The notes under the pieces were generated by a model. It saw nothing but the letters and a program-made list of their open reading frames with translations. It searched no databases and was not told the origin of the DNA. Both the position numbers and the translations under genes were made by a program. From DATJHM01 sp035493895 (GTDB taxonomy: Bacteria; Chloroflexota; Ktedonobacteria; Ktedonobacterales; Ktedonobacteraceae), in contig DATJHM010000004.1 of NCBI GenBank assembly GCA_035493895.1, positions 1 to 27,092 on the forward strand: 27,092 bases of DNA. The letters are read 5' to 3'. Below, piece after piece: positions 15,728 to 22,874 of the stretch. Position 1 is the first letter of the stretch; the number at the start of each line of letters is the position of its first letter.

Positions 15728-16962
15728 CGATCCACCTCACCAAGCAAGATATCAATACTCCCGATGCCCGCAACCACATCCGAAAGGAAGCCGCCTTCGA
15801 TCATACGTGGCAAGACCTGAAGATTGGCAAAACAGCCGCCCCGCACATGCATGCGATAGGGTTTCGCAGAGCCATCGCTCACCATATAATAGGCCAGTTC
15901 GCCTTTGGGAGACTCGGTGCGCACAAAAACCTCGCCTTTCGGGACACGGTAGCCTTCGGTATAAAATTTAAAATGATGGATAAGAGCTTCCATACTACCG
16001 GTAATCTGCCACTTAGGGGGAGGAGCCACCTTGGGATTCGCGACACGGAACGGTCCTTCAGGCATGCCAGCAAGCGCCTGCTCGACAATCTTGAGACTTT
16101 CGCTCATTTCCAGCATGCGCACCATATAGCGATCAAAAACGTCGCCAGTGCTACCGACCGGGATATCAAAATCGAAGCGCTCATAGCCACTATAAGGGAA
16201 CGCCTTACGTATATCCCAGACAACACCGCTGCCGCGCAACGTCGGGCCAGTCGCACCATAAGCCAGGGCCGTCTCGCGATCGAGCACACTGACATTTTTC
16301 GTACGTTCGATCCAGAGCTGGTTATTCGAGAGAAGATCGTGATATTCTTGCAGGCGAGCGGGGAAAATCTTCAGAAACTCGCGCACTTTTTTGTCGAAGC
16401 CGACCGGAAGATCGGCCTGGAGGCCACCGGGGCAGATATAACTGGTCATCAAGCGAGCGCCAGAGACATACTCAAAGATATCGAGCAGCACCTCACGTTC
16501 GCGGAAACAATACAAGAAAACACTCTGAGCGCCGAGATCGAGCGCAGATGAGCCGAGGAAAACGAGATGGCTGGCGATACGCTGAAGTTCGGCCAGGATC
16601 ACGCGGGCATACTGAATTTTGTCGCCGATCTCATCGTCGATGCCGAGCAACCTTTCGACTGTGAGCGAGTAGCCCAGATTATTGCCGAGAGGATTCAGAT
16701 AATCCATACGATCGGTCAGGACCAGGGCCTGATGATAGCTTTTAGCCTCGGCAGTTTTTTCGACGCCAGTATGAAGATAGCCGATATCGGGCACAGCCTT
16801 GATCACCGTCTCACCTTCAATCGTGAGAATCAAGCGCAGGACACCATGCGTACTGGGATGTTGCGGTCCCATATTGATCGTCATCGTATCAACGCGCTGA
16901 TCATCGTCTAACGGCTGGCTATCCTCAATAGTATAGGTTCGTTCCATTTCTTGCTGCTGCAT
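15724..16962 (-). CDS. nuoD: NADH-quinone oxidoreductase subunit D
   Basis: The 49-kDa-type subunit, related to the large subunit of NiFe hydrogenases, that forms the quinone site with NuoB; 412 residues. The quinone-site loop GPQHPSTHG (32-40, with H35 and H39) and the tyrosine in TDRMDYL (Y88) are present. The protein ends with VVAGIGSIDILLGEVDR, the usual C-terminus. The start at 16962 has GAAGGA 7 bases upstream. It is a separate gene, not fused to nuoC as in E. coli, and a 90-bp spacer containing a repeat unit lies between them. Confidence 0.96.
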   Translation of the reverse strand: MQQQEMERTYTIEDSQPLDDDQRVDTMTINMGPQHPSTHGVLRLILTIEGETVIKAVPDIGYLHTGVEKTAEAKSYHQALVLTDRMDYLNPLGNNLGYSLTVERLLGIDDEIGDKIQYARVILAELQRIASHLVFLGSSALDLGAQSVFLYCFREREVLLDIFEYVSGARLMTSYICPGGLQADLPVGFDKKVREFLKIFPARLQEYHDLLSNNQLWIERTKNVSVLDRETALAYGATGPTLRGSGVVWDIRKAFPYSGYERFDFDIPVGSTGDVFDRYMVRMLEMSESLKIVEQALAGMPEGPFRVANPKVAPPPKWQITGSMEALIHHFKFYTEGYRVPKGEVFVRTESPKGELAYYMVSDGSAKPYRMHVRGGCFANLQVLPRMIEGGFLSDVVAGIGSIDILLGEVDR

Positions 16963-17010
16963 GCATACGTCCTTCTAATAGGTAGAGAACATGGCAGACC
17001 ATAGGATCAA

Positions 17011-17050
17011 CCGGGCAGGTTACAGGGCGGAGATAAACCCGGCAGGTCAC
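17011..17050. repeat. Intergenic repeat unit between nuoC and nuoD
   Basis: GGGCGGAGATAAACC (17025-17039) is the shared repeat core. It is flanked on both sides by near-copies of CGGCAGGTYAC (around 17012-17023 and 17039-17050). The usual stem partner CCGCCC is missing, so this copy may be degenerate. Confidence 0.65.
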
Positions 17051-17052
17051 AA

Positions 17053-17682
17053 TTATGGTTTTAAGGTGCCGGGCTCCTGAGCAGGGTTGACCTTTGAGCG
17101 ACTCTCATTGAGCACGCGACCTTCAGGCGTACGTAGCGTTTGCTGATAGAGTTCGCCGACGCCTGGATCGGAATCATAGGGAACCTGACCGCCCCAGTAT
17201 GGTTCAGGAAGATCGATGCCAGTGAGAGGATAATCCTTGCGTAGCGGATGCGTAGTCCAATTACTCGGCATCATAATACGGCGTAGATCGGGATGGCCGG
17301 TAAAATCCAGACCAAACAGATCATACACTTCGCGTTCATACCAGTTGGCACCGGCCCAGATGCCAGTGACAGAAGGAACAGCCGGATGAGCTTCTCCGCG
17401 AGTGCCCACGCGAACTTTCAAACGAATAAAACACTGATTAGGGATAGAGAGGAGATGATACACGACATCGAAACGGGGCACGCGTTCGGGCCAATCGACA
17501 GCGGTCACCGTCTCAAGCATCGAATAGTGCAATGTATCGCGGAGGAAGGTGCAGACAGCAAGAAGTTGCGCGGGGTTCAGAACAATCGTCTGCTCGCCCC
17601 GATATTCCACCGTCTCAACAACGGCCTGCGGAAATTTGTGCTGCACCGTTTCTACGGTTGAAGCTGCTGTTGTTATTGCCAT
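17053..17682 (-). CDS. nuoC: NADH-quinone oxidoreductase subunit C
   Basis: The 30-kDa-type peripheral subunit of the connecting arm; 209 residues. The signature NWYEREVYDLFGLDFTGHPDLRRIMMP, followed by HPLRKDYPLTG, is unmistakable. The frame can start with TTG at 17691, but I chose the ATG at 17682, since neither start has a strong ribosome binding site and ATG is the commoner codon. The 153-bp spacer after nuoB carries three hairpins, so expression may be uncoupled from nuoA-B. Confidence 0.94.
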   Translation of the reverse strand: MAITTAASTVETVQHKFPQAVVETVEYRGEQTIVLNPAQLLAVCTFLRDTLHYSMLETVTAVDWPERVPRFDVVYHLLSIPNQCFIRLKVRVGTRGEAHPAVPSVTGIWAGANWYEREVYDLFGLDFTGHPDLRRIMMPSNWTTHPLRKDYPLTGIDLPEPYWGGQVPYDSDPGVGELYQQTLRTPEGRVLNESRSKVNPAQEPGTLKP

Positions 17683-17701
17683 AGCTACCAATAAAATCTT
17701 T

Positions 17702-17820
17702 CATACGCCTGCGTATGTATCATGCGCAGGATGACAACTGCACAAGTACGGAAGGCACCCCTTGTGGGTGCCCCTCAGAGTATTTCTTGGAAGGCAGAAA
17801 ACGCGCCATAGCGTTTCTGC
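17702..17820. other. Three hairpins in the nuoB-nuoC spacer
   Basis: CATACGC/GCGTATG (17702-17708, 17711-17717, 2-base loop), GGCACCC/GGGTGCC (17754-17760, 17766-17772, 5-base loop) and GCAGAAAACGC/GCGTTTCTGC (17794-17804, 17811-17820, one bulge) lie in series. None has a T-tract. They may be mRNA processing or stability structures, or remnants of interspersed repeats. Confidence 0.6.
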
Positions 17821-17835
17821 ACGGCATGTAACGTA

Positions 17836-18453
17836 TTAGCCTATAGTTTCGCCAACAGGGCCGCCGAGTTTGAGGCCACTGGCCAGCAAAGGATCGGGCG
17901 GATTAGGAATGCCCTCGCGGATCTTCCGTTGTAATTCATTGAAACCAAAGAGCAGCATATCGGGTGTAGGTGGACAGCCAGGGATAAAGACATCGACGGG
18001 CACAATTTTATCGACGCCCTGGACAATCGCATAATTATTAAAAACGCCGCCGCACGAAGCACAGGCCCCCATGGAGATAACCCACTTGGGCTCAGGCATC
18101 TGATCATAGATCTGGCGTAGAACAGGAGCCATCTTCACCGAGCAGCGACCGGCAATAATCATCAGGTCGGCCTGACGAGGAGAGGCGCGAAAGACCTCAG
18201 CCCCGAAGCGAGAGATATCCCAGCGATCGCTGCTGGTCGCCATCATCTCAATGGCACAGCAAGCGAGGCCAAAAAGTGCGGGCCAGAGAGAAGCACTGCG
18301 TCCCCAGCCAAGAACCTTATTGACCTGAGTGGTGAGAATACCAAACTCGCCACTACGAACGTGGTTATGAACATCCAGTGCTCTGGGAAGCCGTGGAGTT
18401 TGCGTGTTCGAATACGTTTGCACTGGCTCCCAGGGATTCTTCTCTACTCCCAT
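17836..18453 (-). CDS. nuoB: NADH-quinone oxidoreductase subunit B (cluster N2)
   Basis: The subunit holding N2, the terminal 4Fe-4S cluster that reduces quinone; 205 residues. The tandem cysteines C65-C66 (FGLACCAIEMM), C131 (GACASCGG) and C160 (IPGCPPTPDMLL) match the N2 ligands. The segment ASPRQADLMIIAGR is typical of the family. The ATG at 18453 overlaps the end of nuoA by 10 bp. Confidence 0.97.
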   Translation of the reverse strand: MGVEKNPWEPVQTYSNTQTPRLPRALDVHNHVRSGEFGILTTQVNKVLGWGRSASLWPALFGLACCAIEMMATSSDRWDISRFGAEVFRASPRQADLMIIAGRCSVKMAPVLRQIYDQMPEPKWVISMGACASCGGVFNNYAIVQGVDKIVPVDVFIPGCPPTPDMLLFGFNELQRKIREGIPNPPDPLLASGLKLGGPVGETIG

Positions 18454-18800
18454 GTAAAGGCTCCTTTCCGCCAGACATAGACATAAGCGATAGCCAGCAC
18501 GGCCAGGAATAACAAAAGCTCAACCAGCAAATAGGAGCCTTGCGAGCGGAGCAGGACAGCTAAGGGATAAAATGAGACAATTTCGATGTCGAAGGCAATA
18601 AATAGCATACCCGTTAAGAGATACTTGACGGGGAAACGCCTCTTCGGTGGGGCAATCTCCTGAATGCCACACTCATAGGGAGCCAGTTTCTCGGGCGTTG
18701 GCTTTCTTGGGCCGAGAAAATTGGTCACGACCATGACCAGCAGGCCGAAGAGCACAGCCAGAGTCACCAGAATAAAGATGGGGAGTGGCGATGTTCCCAT
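18444..18800 (-). CDS. nuoA: NADH-quinone oxidoreductase subunit A
   Basis: A three-helix membrane subunit at the junction of the two arms of complex I; 118 residues. The loop motif APYECGIQ (about 41-47) and the acidic pair D71/E73 in FIAFDIEIVSFYP (E. coli D79/E81) are present. I chose the ATG at 18800, where the first hydrophobic helix follows at once and a GAAGGG site lies upstream. A GTG at 18863 would add 21 residues and has AGGAG only 4 bases upstream; that alternative cannot be excluded. It is the first gene of the nuo locus, about 100 bases from the promoter. Confidence 0.94.
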   Translation of the reverse strand: MGTSPLPIFILVTLAVLFGLLVMVVTNFLGPRKPTPEKLAPYECGIQEIAPPKRRFPVKYLLTGMLFIAFDIEIVSFYPLAVLLRSQGSYLLVELLLFLAVLAIAYVYVWRKGAFTWE

Positions 18801-18905
18801 GAGCGGAAACCCTTCATTTTTTCTTTTAGCGCTTTTACCAATCGATGTGATTACGTACCGCACACATCTCCTGGCTAGTGTCCTAAGTACACTTCCTCAT
18901 TATTT

Positions 18906-18935
18906 ATCGTAGCACAGCCTGTACATACGTGTCAA
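18906..18935 (-). promoter_or_regulatory. Main promoter of the nuo operon
   Basis: On the minus strand a perfect TTGACA (+ strand 18930-18935) is followed after 18 bp by TACGAT (18906-18911), preceded by TG one base upstream (extended -10). Transcription would begin near 18899, giving a leader of about 100 bases before nuoA. Confidence 0.75.
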
Positions 18936-19172
18936 ATAGAATACGCCGTCGTGTAATCTCGTAACCTACTTGAATGGAGATTCGATTATGCTTCTTCCCC
19001 TGTCTAGATATATTTGAAGCTCATCAACATGCTTCTGCTTACTTCCACACGTGATCGTAGTTTTCTTCTGATAAACAGTACTGGTGTAACATAGATACCT
19101 TGCTGCGCTCAATATATAAGCATACTATGATTTTCTTCGTGAGGGGAAGAAAACAACCATGATTTTCTCATG

Positions 19173-19211
19173 TTTTACATATAAAATTAACGCTATTTTA
19201 CATGTAAAATA
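19173..19211. promoter_or_regulatory. Paired palindromes, candidate operator
   Basis: TATTTTACATGTAAAATA (19194-19211) is a perfect 18-bp palindrome. A second, nearly palindromic TTTTACATATAAAA (19173-19186) lies 23 bp away centre to centre, about two helical turns. A TTTACA inside the second copy, with TATCCT 16 bp downstream, could be a plus-strand promoter overlapped by the site, which would suit a repressor. The binding protein is unknown. Confidence 0.5.
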
Positions 19212-19253
19212 CGTTTTTTATCCTCATATTTAGAGATTGAGGGGCCGTTGATT

Positions 19254-19278
19254 GTCGGTAATCAGGAATGATTACGAC
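19254..19278. promoter_or_regulatory. Imperfect inverted repeat upstream of the DUF1579-like gene
   Basis: GTCGGTAATCA (19254-19264) and TGATTACGAC (19269-19278) are inverted repeats with one missing base and a 4-base centre, about 55 bases before the start codon. It may be an operator or a leader hairpin. Confidence 0.35.
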
Positions 19279-19333
19279 CTCATAAGCCTCTATACAGGGC
19301 CTTGTAACATCATTCATTGGAGGAAAGACGTCT

Positions 19334-19807
19334 ATGTCTGGAGCACATGATTTCGATTTTCTGCTTGGAACCTGGAATATTCGCAATACACGCTGGACCA
19401 ATGCATTGTATCGTGATCGAGAGGGCATTCGCGAGGAATTCGAGGCTCGTCATACAGGGGAGAAATATCTCGATGGGAGAGTCATCATCGATCATTTTGA
19501 AGGGACATTTCCCGACGGAGAGATCAGAAAAGGGATGACGATTCGCGCATTTGATGAGGAGACACAGCAGTGGTCGCTGGTATGGCTTGATAACCGAAAT
19601 CCGCCCGATTTCAGGCCGCTGGTGGGAAGTTTTAAAGATGGTATCGGGATTTTTCAGCAAGTGATCGAAGCACCCGATGGTAAAGCGCTCCATTTGCGCT
19701 TTACCTGGGATAAGATCACCACGAATGCAGCACGCTGGCAACAAGCCTTCTCATTTGATGAGGGGAGGACATGGGAGACAAATTGGGTGATGGAGTTTAC
19801 CAGATAA
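19334..19807 (+). CDS. DUF1579-like small protein
   Basis: This 157-residue protein begins HDFDFLLGTWNIRNTRW and ends FSFDEGRTWETNWVMEFTR, with WSLVWLDNRNPP in the middle. These Trp-rich beta-strand motifs are typical of DUF1579-like proteins, which are predicted beta-barrels of lipocalin or nitrobindin type. No function is established, and no ligand can be named from the sequence. There is no signal peptide or membrane segment. A GGAGGA ribosome binding site lies about 9 bases before the ATG. The gene is monocistronic, divergent from nuo and preceded by the paired palindromes, so it may be regulated. The family call is good; the function is unknown. Confidence 0.8.
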   Translation: MSGAHDFDFLLGTWNIRNTRWTNALYRDREGIREEFEARHTGEKYLDGRVIIDHFEGTFPDGEIRKGMTIRAFDEETQQWSLVWLDNRNPPDFRPLVGSFKDGIGIFQQVIEAPDGKALHLRFTWDKITTNAARWQQAFSFDEGRTWETNWVMEFTR

Positions 19808-20035
19808 ACTAGCCAGCACAACTGTAACAGTGCTACTGTAGGATTCCATTTCATAGATATGGATGGAAAGAAAAAGCATGAGATTGGTTTTGCCGTCCAT
19901 CATCAATGTTCCGCTATGTACAGTTTGTATGTCTGCACATAGCATCCGGTCTGGTCTAACTTATGCCAATTTCAGGTAGGTGATAAAACGCACATGCTGG
20001 AGTGAAGAAGAATTGACAAGATATATCTCTCTCTT

Positions 20036-20611
20036 CTAGGATTCTTCTAACTCCAGATATACTTTCTGGTAAATCTCGCGAAGAGTGAAAGAAGCGCCAA
20101 TACATGCGAGATCAACACGATCGCTTTCATGCTCATAGAATAGCTCTTCCCACCTATGCATACCTACACGATGATATTGCTCGACATAACAACGTCGAGA
20201 GTCAACAAACAAAATTTCTTGTATCGTCGGATATCTGCGATATATTCCGAGCTTTTCGGTTTTATCGATCATTTCAGTTGATGGAGACAACACCTCCACC
20301 ACCACAGACGGAGCCTCCAGAGATTTCTTGCGCGTCCAGTCAGCAGGATCACAGGAGACGGAAACATCAGGATAATAGAGATGATTTTCGCCCAGTTGTA
20401 GGGCGACATCCGAACTATAAACATTGCACTCCTCCGAGCGCAAAGCAGCTACAAGCAAAAACGTAATGTTTGCCGCTATCTGTCCATGAGCAGGGCTGCC
20501 ACCGGTCATCATACGAATATCACCGGCAACGTATTCATATTTGTGCTCAGGAAAAGCCTCGGTCAGACGCCAGTACTCATCCAAAGTATATTTGTAATGG
20601 GGATCGAACAT
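20036..20611 (-). CDS. Uma2 family protein (PD-(D/E)XK endonuclease fold)
   Basis: This 191-residue protein has the Uma2/DUF820 pattern: YTLDEYWRLTEAFPEHKYEYVAGDI at the N-terminus, HGQIAANI, YYPDVSV with D82, VVVEVLSPST with E106, and K117 before the IYRRYPTIQEILFVDS strand. These match the acidic and lysine residues of the PD-(D/E)XK nuclease fold. Uma2 proteins are abundant in cyanobacteria and Chloroflexota, often in many copies, and their role is unsettled. I chose the ATG at 20611 because of a strong AAAGGAGG 8 bases upstream; the frame extends 9 codons further. It stands alone, between the DUF1579-like gene and the ABC operon. Confidence 0.88.
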   Translation of the reverse strand: MFDPHYKYTLDEYWRLTEAFPEHKYEYVAGDIRMMTGGSPAHGQIAANITFLLVAALRSEECNVYSSDVALQLGENHLYYPDVSVSCDPADWTRKKSLEAPSVVVEVLSPSTEMIDKTEKLGIYRRYPTIQEILFVDSRRCYVEQYHRVGMHRWEELFYEHESDRVDLACIGASFTLREIYQKVYLELEES

Positions 20612-20708
20612 TGCCACCCCTCCTTTACCACATTTCAACCTATTATGGGCAACACGTTAAAACGCTGCACGAAAGATAGGTAAATAGACGCTATTACCCC
20701 TTACACAG

Positions 20709-20714
20709 AGTATA
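20709..20714 (-). promoter_or_regulatory. Possible extended -10 for the Uma2 gene
   Basis: On the minus strand TGTTATACT fits TGnTATAAT with one mismatch, about 98 bases before the Uma2 start. No convincing -35 hexamer is present. Confidence 0.35.
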
Positions 20715-20823
20715 ACATATTGGCGCGAAGAGTAGAACAGAGCTACCAGCAAACGAGCAAAAATATATAGCGATTTCTCACATATCGACGAATGATCCTG
20801 AGCGATAAGGTGACAATCTTTGG

Positions 20824-20829
20824 TATAAT
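20824..20829 (+). promoter_or_regulatory. Extended -10 promoter of the amino acid ABC operon
   Basis: A perfect TATAAT preceded by TGG (extended -10), followed by AAGG, lies 76 bases upstream of the lipoprotein ATG. No -35 hexamer resembles consensus at 16-18 bp, which is common for extended -10 promoters. The fumarase gene has the same TATAATAAGG string. Confidence 0.6.
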
Positions 20830-20905
20830 AAGGCTCACATGTAGCTCACTTAATAACCCCTCGCTGATCAGAGCTATGTCTTTATCTTTTTAGGAGGATA
20901 CCTCT

Positions 20906-21820
20906 ATGACGTCGGAAGGACAACCGGCAAAGAGAAGCTTCTTTGCACTGTGTGTCATCAGCTTTATTATTTTATCCCTGGCCCTCTCAGCCTGTGGCAC
21001 GGGTGGGTCTGGAACAGGAGGAACGGCGAGCACCGTTCCTACTCTCAATCCAGCGACTCCAACAATCGCCCCACCGACGAACCTCTTGACCCCAGGAACA
21101 TTGACAGTAGGGAGCGACACCACGTATCTACCGATGGAGTACGTAGATACAACGACCAATCAGTATGTCGGATTCGACGTCGATCTGATTACACTGATTG
21201 GTCAGCGTATGGGACTCAAAGTGAAGGTCGTCAAGACCGGTTTTGACACCATCTTTGATGATCTGAGCAACAAGCGTTTTGATACCGTTATATCCTCCGT
21301 CACGATCAACGATCAGCGCAAAGTCAAATTTGACTTCGTGCCGTACTTCCAGGCAGGCGAGTCGCTGCTCGTGCCAGCAGGGAATCCCAAGCACATCACC
21401 GGAGTAGCCAACTTATGCGGACTGAATGTCTCGGTCCAGACGGGAACCGTCGAGAAGGATGATCTGGACACAGCCAGCGCCGCCTGCAAAAAAGCCGGAA
21501 AGCCCGCAATCAACCAGTCAGTTTTCCAGGACCAGACCGAAGTCATTCAACAGTTGGTAAACCGCCGTGTTGATGCCACCTACCAGGATTCGCCGATCAC
21601 CGACTACTACAACAAGCAGCACCCCGGACAATTCGAGATTGGCGGCTCAGTCGTCAACACCGCTCCATACGGCATCACCATACGTAAGGGAGATACAGAG
21701 CTTACTGACGCGATCAACAAAGCATTTCAACAGGTTGTAGCGGATGGCAGCTACGACAAACTCTTCGACAAATGGCAATTCACCAAATCACAAGAGATCT
21801 CGGCCACATCGGCCTCGTAA
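20906..21820 (+). CDS. Amino acid ABC transporter substrate-binding lipoprotein (SBP_bac_3)
   Basis: The extracellular receptor of an importer; 304 residues. A signal peptide with lipobox LSAC (cysteine 30) predicts a lipid anchor on the outer face of the membrane, followed by a Gly/Ser/Thr/Pro linker of about 35 residues. The family 3 domain begins at about 65 (LTVGSDTTYLPMEYVD). It includes VGFDVDL, the ligand carboxylate arginine R138 in SVTINDQRKVKF, and the hinge-side RVDATYQDSPITDYY. Polar amino acids are the usual ligands; the exact one cannot be read from sequence. AGGAGG lies 8 bases before the ATG. It is the first gene of a three-gene operon and is followed by a strong stem-loop. 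Confidence 0.92.
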   Translation: MTSEGQPAKRSFFALCVISFIILSLALSACGTGGSGTGGTASTVPTLNPATPTIAPPTNLLTPGTLTVGSDTTYLPMEYVDTTTNQYVGFDVDLITLIGQRMGLKVKVVKTGFDTIFDDLSNKRFDTVISSVTINDQRKVKFDFVPYFQAGESLLVPAGNPKHITGVANLCGLNVSVQTGTVEKDDLDTASAACKKAGKPAINQSVFQDQTEVIQQLVNRRVDATYQDSPITDYYNKQHPGQFEIGGSVVNTAPYGITIRKGDTELTDAINKAFQQVVADGSYDKLFDKWQFTKSQEISATSAS

Positions 21821-21846
21821 GAACACAACCAACCACAATAAGAAAA

Positions 21847-21877
21847 CCTGAGGAAGAGCTTATCGCTCTTCCTCAGG
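21847..21877. other. 13-bp perfect stem-loop between receptor and permease genes
   Basis: CCTGAGGAAGAGC (21847-21859) and GCTCTTCCTCAGG (21865-21877) pair perfectly around a 5-base loop. No T-tract follows on the plus strand, so it probably stabilises the receptor mRNA or attenuates read-through, as in other importers whose receptor is needed in excess. On the minus strand it is followed by TTTTCTTATT and could stop antisense transcription. Confidence 0.7.
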
Positions 21878-21962
21878 AAGCGCCTGGATCATTCGCCTGA
21901 CTTCCCAGCTAAAAAAAACACTACCTGGGGAAGTCTATAGCACTTAAAGAGGAGATTTACTG

Positions 21963-22712
21963 ATGTTCCGTTGGGATGTTGTATGGCACTACCTCTTCCA
22001 GGACCCCAACCTGCTTTTCTTAAATGCAGCATGGACAACATTGTGGATATCCGTTGTTGCTCAAGCTATTGGAGTCGTACTGGGTTTATTTTTAGCGCTT
22101 ATGCGTATGTCGCGCCATCGCTGGCTCAACTGGCCCGCCACCGTCTATATCTGGTTTTTTCGCGGTAGTCCGTTACTGGTACAGGTACTCCTGCTCTATG
22201 ATGGTCTGCCCAAGATTGCACCAGCGCTCCTCCTGCCAAACTGGGCCTGCATCCTCGTGGCCTTCTCGCTCAACGAGGGAGCATATATGGCAGAGATTAC
22301 CCGTGCATCGATCAATTCCGTTGATGCCGGGCAAATGGAGGCCGCAAGAGCGCTGGGCATGCGCTACTCGCTGGCAATGAGACGCATCGTGCTTCCACAG
22401 GCGGCGCGTGTACTCATTCCGCCGCTGGGCAACGAATTCAACAACATGCTCAAATCGACCTCCATCGCCTCCGTCATCAGTTTGCTGGAGCTCACAGGGG
22501 CCGCTGAAGTCTATGGTGCTCAATCATTCACGGTGTTTGAACTATTGATTGTAGCAACCGTTTTTTACCTGATTCTGACCTCAATCTGGGAGATCATTCA
22601 GCGCAGGATCGAGAATAGCCTCAATCCGGATCGCGTTAAGACCGCTGCTATGGAGATCTCTGAAAAGAGCCTGGTAAAGCGTGCTGTAGGCATTGATCTC
22701 CTGGGACATTAG
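21963..22712 (+). CDS. Amino acid ABC transporter permease (HisM/GlnP type)
   Basis: The membrane channel subunit; 249 residues with about five helices. The first (LLFLNAAWTTLWISVVAQAI) matches the HEQRO N-terminal signature of polar amino acid permeases. WFFRGSPLLVQVLLLYDGLP and the EAA loop (MEAARALGMRYSLAMRRIVL, about 120-139), which docks on the ATPase, are clear. LGNEFNNMLKSTSIAS is also diagnostic. GAGGAG lies 8 bases before the ATG. Only one permease gene is present, so a homodimeric channel is expected. Confidence 0.93.
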   Translation: MFRWDVVWHYLFQDPNLLFLNAAWTTLWISVVAQAIGVVLGLFLALMRMSRHRWLNWPATVYIWFFRGSPLLVQVLLLYDGLPKIAPALLLPNWACILVAFSLNEGAYMAEITRASINSVDAGQMEAARALGMRYSLAMRRIVLPQAARVLIPPLGNEFNNMLKSTSIASVISLLELTGAAEVYGAQSFTVFELLIVATVFYLILTSIWEIIQRRIENSLNPDRVKTAAMEISEKSLVKRAVGIDLLGH

Positions 22713-22758
22713 AACAGCACACGCCGGGACAGTATTCGTCTTCGCCAATATATTACGA

Positions 22759-22861
22759 GGAGATCTATACATACATAGGGGCAGGAGACCTATACACACG
22801 TAGGGGCAACACGTAGGGCAGGAGACCTATATACACGTAGGGGCAGGGTTTATCTCTGCCC
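22759..22861. repeat. 25-bp tandem repeats plus a stem-loop unit before the ABC ATPase gene
   Basis: Unit GGAGACCTATACACACGTAGGGGCA occurs in near-identical form at 22759-22783, 22784-22808 and 22821-22845, with a 12-base partial unit at 22809-22820. The array ends in GGGCAG (22841-22846), loop GGTTTATCT and CTGCCC (22856-22861), the inverse orientation of the window-wide stem-loop family. Confidence 0.85.
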
Positions 22862-22874
22862 GGGGAGAGATAAC

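Larger units (their letters stand above)
18936..19318. other. Regulatory intergenic region between nuoA and the DUF1579-like gene
   Basis: This AT-rich stretch between divergent genes holds no credible coding frame. It contains the hairpin TTTTCTTC/GAAGAAAA (19131-19138, 19146-19153), a repeated ATGATTTTCT (19127-19136, 19159-19168), the paired TTTTACAT palindromes (19173-19211) and an imperfect inverted repeat (19254-19278). Confidence 0.6.

Noticed and set aside
17683..17835. Internal promoter before nuoC (TTGTCA on the minus strand)
   Set aside because: No acceptable -10 hexamer lies at 16-18 bp from it.
19808..20035. Short frames between the DUF1579-like and Uma2 genes
   Set aside because: No ribosome binding sites, no recognisable product and no conserved structure visible; treated as plain intergenic sequence.
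21847..21877. Rho-independent terminator ending the receptor gene
   Set aside because: No T-tract follows on the plus strand and the permease and ATPase genes continue on the same strand; kept as an mRNA structure instead.
22759..22845. Possible CRISPR array
   Set aside because: Units are directly tandem with no unique spacers of constant size and no cas genes nearby; the 9967-10150 pair has only two copies.
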